From assembly GCA_900555165.1 (NCBI GenBank), contig USKE01000068.1:1-9289 (forward strand): a stretch of 9,289 nt of DNA. Direction: 5' to 3'. Below the pieces are notes generated by a model, which worked only from the letters and a program-made list of their open reading frames with translations, did not search any database and was not told the origin of the DNA. Numbering within the stretch: the first letter of the stretch is position 1; each line of letters begins with the position of its first letter. The DNA comes from an uncultured Porphyromonadaceae bacterium. Its GTDB lineage: Bacteria; Bacteroidota; Bacteroidia; Bacteroidales; Muribaculaceae. A program made the translations under genes and the position numbers. Below, in pieces: positions 4,750 to 9,289 of this stretch.

Positions 4750-7437
4750 TCAGCGCACTGCGATTTTCTCAACCCTGGCGCCCTGGCGGCGGATTACCAC
4801 CTGACCCTTGGCAGGCTCGCTGATGCGCATGCCCTGCAGGTTGAAATACTCTACAGCGCCCTCCACATCGGCACCCACATTCTCGATACCGGTAGTAGTA
4901 GTGCCATCGGGATGCAGATTGATGCTAAGGATGTCGCTTACGCGGCCTTTGTGCTCAACATATGCCTCAACTGTCTGATAGTCTTCTACCAAGGTCTTTT
5001 CTTTCGTCCAGTCGCCTGTCACAGGCACGAAACCGTCAAGAGCGGTGTGCACGGCTTTCGGAGTAATCTCAACACCCGGTTTGAGACCTTCGAACTCTTT
5101 TACATAGAGAGTGCCACCGTTGCTCGTAATCACAAAGTGCGTATCAGTATGAGCCTCCATAGGCGCGGGCATTGCAAACTCATGTTTGTAGAGTTTGGCA
5201 GATTTTTGTGCTGTATAAAGGCTGAAATACAGGGCATTTGAAGCATCATTAAAACTGAGATACCTCGAGTCGCTATCTTTCTTGGCGTTCTCAAAACAGA
5301 TGGCCGCATCACCATTCTCGGTGATTGTTGCGGTTACAATGCCCAGATCTGAAATTTCATCTTTCAGATCTGTATAATTGTTTTTTCCTGTACGACCCGC
5401 CATATATTTGAACCCCTCGCTCCCATAGTTGTCGACCATGAGGTAACGCTTTCCATCGATAGTCACGAATGTGAAGATCATGGTGTTGTCTGTAGGATTC
5501 AGCTGATTACCGGAAACGGTAACTTCCTTATCAGAACTCAGGAAACGGTTATCTGAAGTGGTGTATGTGTTGGCCATGGCATAGTTCTTGCCATTCTTAT
5601 CAGTATACATCAGCACATACTCGTCACGGTCGGTGATTTCGTCTGTTGAAGTCACAAGAGTGAAAGCATCTGCAGGAGCATTTTGGTCGATTACAAACAC
5701 AACCTCGTCGATTGTGGTTGAGGTATTAACAGCAGGTGTAGTTGCTTCGAATGTGAGAGTGCAATCTCCGGAAAGGGTATATTTCAGTGACTTACCATCA
5801 ACTGTTGCTACAACCTCGAGATTCTCGTCATACACGTTCAGTGTTTTACCGGTCGTAGTAGTGAGTGTAAGCTGTGTACCTTCGGCAACAGTGTATGACT
5901 CCCCGGCGGCAACCTCAGTCGAACCAAACTTCACGGTCAGATCGGCCCTGGCCACATTCAGCGAGAACATGACAGTAGGTCCGTCTCCATTGGTATTCGA
6001 GCCATAGAACTCACAAGTTACATTTTCTGTGAGTGTGAACGTATATGTGTTGGACTCAACTGCACTGTCATTGGTTTCGGAGCCAACAATCGTGTAACCA
6101 AGCATCGATGCGCCTGCAGAAGTAACTGTTACCTTTGTGCCATACGGCAGTGTCACCTCATCGCCGTCAGAGATTGTGACGTTGTTATCGGTAGTGACAA
6201 CAGGCACTGCAGGTTTCTCTTCCGTGGGGGTCTCATCTTCTACCCATTTGTAAATGAATACCGGATCCTGAGATGTAGCTGTTTTATAGCAAGCAAACAA
6301 ACCGTTGTTGTATAGCAAATAATTGCTTACAGTGGTACCCGTTGAGTTAAACTGCACGGTGGCTGCCTTTGTAGTGGCATCGATAGTGATCTTAGCCTTA
6401 CAACCGGATGTAACAGTAGCTTTTACCTGACAATAATTTTTACTGCTCTTGCTGGAATTGTCAACACTGCCAAGATAGCCATTCCCATCTTCACCAAGAT
6501 AGTTGAGTGTTTCAAACGTCCAGGCATCCATTGCACCACCTATTTTGAGTTGAAGTACGGATACAGAGGGATTAAGGATAACCGATTTGTCATCATTGAA
6601 TGTGACTTCTGTAGATGGACGATTATTATCCTTTTTCTCTGTTGACATCGCTGTGGTGGCCTCCTGGTTGGCAATGATGACCTTGTCACCGACAGCGAGC
6701 TGCGAAACAGAAGTGACAAGTTGCCAACCTTTGCCGGTTATCGGGGTTACTGGATCCGGATCATCACCCCCGGTAGAGGCCATAGTATATGTGGCAGAAA
6801 CCTTTTCTGACTGAGTTCCGTCTTTTTTGGCATATGCCCAAAGAGTACCGGCCTGCGCCATCGTGCCCCGGCCGATTTCAAACGGCTCTACATTCTCCCA
6901 CGAATAGTAGATGGTAGCACCTGAAGTTTCACAATCCAATTGAATATATGTATTCTCATCGACTTCACCGGCTCCAGGAGAAAAGGTTGGAGCAGCCACA
7001 TAAGTGCCACCATTACTTAGTGACACATTGATTTGTTTAATGCGCGAGGCCTTGGTGCATGAGAAATTCACCGATGACAAACCGATCCTATACTGCCACA
7101 TATTGTTGCTGTATGAACCTTCCTGCCCCGCATCAAACGTTATGTTTGCGTAACTGTTTGATGTGAATGAGAAGGTGATTTTGGTTACCATTGACCCTGC
7201 TGGCGCAGAGACTGTGATTTTAGAGTCTTGATACACTCTGACGGATTCACCAGACTTGTAACCACATTTCGTGAATGCGACAGTTACTCCATCTTGGCTT
7301 GTTGCTGTGGATGAACCTTGATTTTCTGTGGTGGCAGTAATACCATAGCTATTGCTCACGAAATTGAAGTTGACATCTGCTGCCATGAGAGACATGCACG
7401 TCAACAACCCCACGAGCGTGAGTAGAAGTTTTCTCAT
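4750..7437 (-). CDS. Large secreted multi-domain surface protein
   Basis: This 895-aa protein is exported by a signal peptide (MRKLLLTLVGLLTCMSLMAA, cut near residue 20). Visible parts: a beta-rich N-terminal domain (21-142); a chitobiase/hexosaminidase-C-terminal-like beta sandwich (about 148-219: APTFSPGAGEVDEN...GATIYYSW...LWAYAKKDGTQSE); an acidic linker (223-231); a Bacteroidales secreted-protein module (237-399: WQLVTSVSQLAVGDKVIIAN ... LLYNNGLFACYK ... VFIYKW); Ig-like or CHB-type repeats (409-565); a second copy of the LVTS module (592-752, ending AKLYKHE); and a C-terminal tail after 845 (TTGIENV...VEYFNLQGMRISEPAKGQVVIRR...KIAVR). This tail type is widespread in Bacteroidales secreted proteins and resembles a short type IX secretion sorting tail. 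I see no catalytic domain, so adhesion or glycan binding is more likely than enzymatic activity. It starts 51 nt after the 134-aa gene with no -7 box between, which suggests co-transcription. The sequence is AT-richer than the flanking genes. Confidence 0.8.
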   Translation of the reverse strand: MRKLLLTLVGLLTCMSLMAADVNFNFVSNSYGITATTENQGSSTATSQDGVTVAFTKCGYKSGESVRVYQDSKITVSAPAGSMVTKITFSFTSNSYANITFDAGQEGSYSNNMWQYRIGLSSVNFSCTKASRIKQINVSLSNGGTYVAAPTFSPGAGEVDENTYIQLDCETSGATIYYSWENVEPFEIGRGTMAQAGTLWAYAKKDGTQSEKVSATYTMASTGGDDPDPVTPITGKGWQLVTSVSQLAVGDKVIIANQEATTAMSTEKKDNNRPSTEVTFNDDKSVILNPSVSVLQLKIGGAMDAWTFETLNYLGEDGNGYLGSVDNSSKSSKNYCQVKATVTSGCKAKITIDATTKAATVQFNSTGTTVSNYLLYNNGLFACYKTATSQDPVFIYKWVEDETPTEEKPAVPVVTTDNNVTISDGDEVTLPYGTKVTVTSAGASMLGYTIVGSETNDSAVESNTYTFTLTENVTCEFYGSNTNGDGPTVMFSLNVARADLTVKFGSTEVAAGESYTVAEGTQLTLTTTTGKTLNVYDENLEVVATVDGKSLKYTLSGDCTLTFEATTPAVNTSTTIDEVVFVIDQNAPADAFTLVTSTDEITDRDEYVLMYTDKNGKNYAMANTYTTSDNRFLSSDKEVTVSGNQLNPTDNTMIFTFVTIDGKRYLMVDNYGSEGFKYMAGRTGKNNYTDLKDEISDLGIVTATITENGDAAICFENAKKDSDSRYLSFNDASNALYFSLYTAQKSAKLYKHEFAMPAPMEAHTDTHFVITSNGGTLYVKEFEGLKPGVEITPKAVHTALDGFVPVTGDWTKEKTLVEDYQTVEAYVEHKGRVSDILSINLHPDGTTTTGIENVGADVEGAVEYFNLQGMRISEPAKGQVVIRRQGARVEKIAVR

Positions 7438-7488
7438 AAAGTTGATATTGTTAGGTTAAAGATTTGTGTTTCTGGTAAAATTGAAGTT

Positions 7489-7893
7489 TTAGGGAGCGAG
7501 CAGGCTCGAGAGTGCGCTTGCTGACAGGGTGATTGTGCCAACCATGAATGGCTCGGCAAGGCGCTGTTGCAGACGGTATCCCTTGAAATCTCCATCGGGG
7601 ACGGGGATATCGGAAATATTGCCGCGGATTGTAACCTTTATGCCATCGTGCGAGGCGCCGGGAAAGTCATAGCCCTCAACATTTATTATGTCGATTGGAT
7701 TGCGGCTTTTATGGATAAGTTCCGCGTCGGCGTCAGGGCAACCCGTTTTGAAGAGTTGAGCCTCCGTAATGACCTTTATTTCGGGCTTTTTCATGGAGCT
7801 ATCAAACGTCATGGGCACCGAGATTGAGTGCGCATCCCAACTACATGTCTTACACTTGAATGTAAATGTTCTGGCAGTCATGTCACAACGCAT
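7489..7893 (-). CDS. Hypothetical 134-aa CxxC protein
   Basis: I do not recognise this protein. It has no signal peptide, lipobox or membrane helix. An N-terminal FKCKTC (C13, C16) gives a CxxC pair that might bind metal or form a disulfide; the only other cysteines are C3 and the one in FKTGCPDAD. The body alternates beta-like stretches (TFTFKC, PEIKVITEA, IDIINVEGY, IKVTIRGNI, FMVGTITLSASA). ATG 7893 is the longest start; ATG 7881 (MTARTFTFKC) is equally plausible. A -7 box lies 25 nt upstream of 7893. Downstream, after 51 nt, comes the 895-aa secreted protein, probably in the same transcript. Its coding quality is supported by a full-length frame, a promoter and a same-strand partner, not by homology. 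Confidence 0.6.
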   Translation of the reverse strand: MRCDMTARTFTFKCKTCSWDAHSISVPMTFDSSMKKPEIKVITEAQLFKTGCPDADAELIHKSRNPIDIINVEGYDFPGASHDGIKVTIRGNISDIPVPDGDFKGYRLQQRLAEPFMVGTITLSASALSSLLAP

Positions 7894-7917
7894 TATGGTT
7901 ATAATTCAATCGCAATG

Positions 7918-7925
7918 CAAAATTA
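7918..7925 (-). promoter_or_regulatory. -7 box for the 134-aa/895-aa unit
   Basis: On the minus strand TAATTTTG (7925-7918) matches TAnnTTTG. Transcription would begin near 7911, giving a leader of under 30 nt before either candidate ATG (7893 or 7881). No TTTG -33 box is found at 19-21 nt upstream, so the site is half-consensus. The surrounding 7900-7990 is AT-rich. Confidence 0.55.
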
Positions 7926-8003
7926 CATATATTTGTCTATCCGATGATTCTTTTCATCGTTAATAAATTGTTAAAAAATCTTTAAGCGCGTCGTTTTTAA
8001 TTC

Positions 8004-8030
8004 CTTGTTCCGCCGGTTCCTCTGGTTCTT
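8004..8030 (+). repeat. 9-nt direct-repeat array 1 (three units)
   Basis: Three consecutive units, CTTGTTCCG (8004-8012), CCGGTTCCT (8013-8021) and CTGGTTCTT (8022-8030), share the core C(T/C)GGTTC. The last unit is followed by AAAAAG. The same layout recurs 65 nt downstream in array 2. On the minus strand the core reads GAACCAG. Confidence 0.7.
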
Positions 8031-8034
8031 AAAA

Positions 8035-8066
8035 AGCCCCCGGGGCTCAATGCCGCGACCGCGGCA
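8035..8066. repeat. Two adjacent palindromes between the 9-nt arrays
   Basis: AGCCCC and GGGGCT flank C8041 (8035-8047), forming a hairpin with a very short loop. Four bases later TGCCGCG (8051-8057) pairs exactly with CGCGGCA (8060-8066) around AC. Both are GC-rich and lie directly between the two repeat arrays. Confidence 0.65.
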
Positions 8067-8068
8067 AT

Positions 8069-8095
8069 CTGGTTCGTCTGGTTCATCTGGTTCTT
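8069..8095 (+). repeat. 9-nt direct-repeat array 2 (three units)
   Basis: CTGGTTCGT (8069-8077), CTGGTTCAT (8078-8086) and CTGGTTCTT (8087-8095) are near-identical consecutive units varying only at positions 8 and 9. The last unit is identical to the last unit of array 1 and is likewise followed by an A-rich run (ATAAAAG). Confidence 0.8.
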
Positions 8096-8206
8096 ATAAA
8101 AGCACTCAATAGTCCACTGCCACGAAACGGACAACCCAGCAGAGTGAAACGGGTCGCCGGAGGCGCAACGCGCGGCAGGCATGGTTCTGATTTTAAGATT
8201 TTTTTG

Positions 8207-8214
8207 TAACTTTG
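8207..8214 (+). promoter_or_regulatory. -7 box upstream of the SulP gene
   Basis: TAACTTTG at 8207-8214 matches the -7 consensus and lies after a T-run (8199-8205). The -33 position holds only GTTCT (8184-8188), a weak match to TTTG. The TTTG half also begins a perfect palindrome, TTTGCGCAAA (8211-8220). Transcription would start near 8220, giving a leader of about 210 nt that contains the palindromic element and two hairpins. Confidence 0.6.
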
Positions 8215-8254
8215 CGCAAAATTTAGGTTTTGAGGGTGTGCAGACCACCGCATA

Positions 8255-8332
8255 TTGTAGGGACATGCCTTTGGCATGTTGACTCAGCTCACTGATTGTC
8301 AGCTAAACATCGCAAAGCGATGTCCCTACGAC
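8255..8332. repeat. MITE/REP-like palindromic element
   Basis: The ends are inverted repeats: TGTAGGGACAT (8256-8266) reads inward against ATGTCCCTACG (8320-8330). Each end is itself a hairpin, ACATGCC-TTT-GGCATGT at 8263-8279 and ACATCGC-AAA-GCGATGT at 8307-8323. The two hairpins differ in sequence but each stays perfectly paired, so structure is conserved over sequence. The middle (8281-8304) has AGCT at both sides (8286-8289 and 8301-8304). No open frame is inside. This is the architecture of a short non-autonomous repeat such as a MITE or paired REP; family assignment needs a genome-wide search. Confidence 0.65.
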
Positions 8333-8431
8333 AAGGATGCTGTCAAGGTTCTGCCATACCCGCCGGCGCACGGCGCCTGTCGACGCACAGGACGTGACCG
8401 GATCATATAAGGTACATATTTCTCACTTGCA

Positions 8432-9289
8432 ATGAATCTTACAGGAAAGTTGAGCTACCGGCCCAAGCTGTGGTCGGCGCTCAGGCATTACGACCGGCAG
8501 AAACTCCAGGCCGACGTGGTGGCCGGTATCGTGGTGGGCATCGTGGCCCTGCCGCTTGCCATCGCGTTCGGTATCGCCAGCGGCGTCACGCCGTCGGTGG
8601 GTCTGATCACGGCGATTATCGGCGGACTGATGGTTTCGGCCTTCGGCGGCAACTCGGTGCAGATCGGCGGCCCCACGGGGGCGTTTATCGTCATCGTCTA
8701 CGGCATCATAGCACGTTTCGGACTTGAGGGTCTGGCCGTGGCCACGCTCATGGCGGGTCTGATACTGGTGCTGATGGGTGTGTTCCGCCTGGGCACGGTG
8801 ATAAAGTTCATCCCCTACCCGATTGTGGTGGGTTTCACGGCGGGTATCGCCCTGACCATCTTCTCGACACAGGTAAACGACTTCCTGGGACTGGGGCTGA
8901 AGGATCTCCCCTCTGAGTTCCTGCCCAAATGGGGCACATACCTGCGCAATCTCACGGCGGTGAACCTCCCCACACTGGCTGTGGCAGTGGTGTCGCTTGC
9001 CATAATCGTGCTGACGCCGCGGGTGTCGAAACGTCTGCCGGGCGCCCTGATGGCAATCGTGGTGGTGACGGCGGCGGTGGCCGTGCTGCAGAATGTGGTG
9101 CCCGGATTCGAGGTGACCACCATCGGGGGCCGTTTCGGCGAGATGCGTGCCGAAATCCCCACGCCTCACGGCTTTGACCTGTCGTGGGCCACAATCAACT
9201 CGCTGTTGCCCTCGGCATTCACCATCGCCGTGCTGGGCGCCATAGAGTCGCTGCTGTCGGGCCACCGGGCGGCCGGGTTCGCCGCCAGG
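8432..9289 (+). CDS. SulP (SLC26-type) inorganic anion transporter, N-terminal part
   Basis: SulP proteins are inner-membrane transporters or exchangers of sulfate, bicarbonate or other anions; the substrate cannot be read from this fragment. The 286 codons present run off the right edge, so the later membrane helices and any C-terminal STAS domain are missing. Family hallmarks are LQADVVAGIVVGIVALPLAIAFGIASGVTP (25-54), GGNSVQIGGPTGAFIVIVYG (72-91), a run of hydrophobic helices (about 100-117, 127-145, 180-195, 203-220), FIPYPIVVGFTAGIALTI (126-143) and PSAFTIAVLGAIESLLS (260-276). The start ATG 8432 follows TCACTTGCA with no Shine-Dalgarno, and no upstream in-frame start fits better. The last ten codons depart from the usual ESLL-x-AVV-x-DGM pattern. 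A -7 box lies about 220 nt upstream. Confidence 0.9.
   Translation, partial: MNLTGKLSYRPKLWSALRHYDRQKLQADVVAGIVVGIVALPLAIAFGIASGVTPSVGLITAIIGGLMVSAFGGNSVQIGGPTGAFIVIVYGIIARFGLEGLAVATLMAGLILVLMGVFRLGTVIKFIPYPIVVGFTAGIALTIFSTQVNDFLGLGLKDLPSEFLPKWGTYLRNLTAVNLPTLAVAVVSLAIIVLTPRVSKRLPGALMAIVVVTAAVAVLQNVVPGFEVTTIGGRFGEMRAEIPTPHGFDLSWATINSLLPSAFTIAVLGAIESLLSGHRAAGFAAR

Larger units (their letters stand above)
7894..8431. other. Divergent intergenic region of 538 nt
   Basis: This lies between the minus-strand 134-aa gene and the plus-strand SulP gene. From left to right it holds the minus-strand -7 box, an AT-rich zone (7920-8000), two arrays of 9-nt repeats flanking two palindromes (8004-8095), a plus-strand -7 box (8207-8214), a MITE/REP-like palindromic element (8255-8332), and two adjacent hairpins near the SulP start: CGCCG/CGGCG (8361-8375) and CCTGT/ACAGG (8376-8391). 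Minus-strand open frames across 7997-8277 read the two repeat arrays in different phases and show no protein character, so I do not call a gene. Confidence 0.6.

Noticed and set aside
7377..7437. Lipoprotein signal at Cys14 of the 895-aa protein
   Set aside because: The residues before it are L-L-T, and a lipobox needs a small residue (G, A or S) at -1; the hydrophobic run continues past it to a normal cleavage site after AA.
8004..8095. CRISPR array
   Set aside because: Units are 9 nt with no spacers between them and there are no cas genes; this is short direct tandem repetition.
7997..8277. Minus-strand open frames across the 9-nt arrays
   Set aside because: The two arrays are read in different phases, the frames run through palindromes, and there is no promoter or start context.
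8423..9265. 280-codon minus-strand open frame opposite the SulP gene
   Set aside because: The sense strand encodes unmistakable SulP motifs and membrane helices; the antisense product is low-complexity H/R/G/Q sequence.

Overview
The window looks like chromosomal DNA of a GC-rich member of the Bacteroidales; a Muribaculaceae-like gut bacterium is my best guess. The order-level call rests on Bacteroidetes-type promoters (-7 box TAnnTTTG, seen as TAACTTTG three times), A-rich rather than Shine-Dalgarno-like start contexts, a Bacteroidetes-style BamD lipoprotein and omega/Rpb6 subunit, DUF3108-type exported proteins, and a large secreted protein ending in a Bacteroidales-style C-terminal tail. 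The family-level placement is inference.

Layout. Positions 1-252 hold no supportable gene but carry a promoter. Positions 253-1487 (+) carry bamD (outer-membrane assembly lipoprotein) and a small omega-like RNA polymerase subunit gene. A near-consensus promoter (TTTG, 19 nt, TAACTTTG) then drives a leader of about 150 nt and rpsO (ribosomal protein S15, 1790-2065), closed by a strong terminator. A 340-nt non-coding spacer rich in inverted repeats, including a perfect 26-bp palindrome, separates rpsO from a convergent minus-strand cluster of three closely spaced genes. These are a 166-aa protein with a possible SecB-like C-terminal half (4530-4030) and two tandem paralogous exported DUF3108-type proteins (3999-3229 and 3205-2408). 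A second minus-strand unit, 7893-4750, holds a 134-aa unrecognised CxxC protein and an 895-aa secreted multi-domain protein, ending at a hairpin terminator at 4673-4706. This unit is visibly richer in A+T than its neighbours. The divergent region 7894-8431 carries promoters pointing both ways, two arrays of 9-nt direct repeats around palindromes, and a MITE/REP-like palindromic element. The window ends inside a plus-strand SulP (SLC26-type) anion transporter gene that starts at 8432.

How they fit together. The first block is core housekeeping (envelope assembly, transcription, translation). The 166-aa/DUF3108/DUF3108 cluster suggests an uncharacterised envelope or periplasmic function, possibly with its own chaperone-like partner. 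The 134-aa/895-aa pair looks like an accessory surface-protein locus. I see no defence system, CRISPR array, transposase, tRNA or rRNA. The least explained material is the pair of 9-nt repeat arrays, the palindromic element in the presumed SulP leader, the palindrome-rich convergent spacer and the 134-aa protein.
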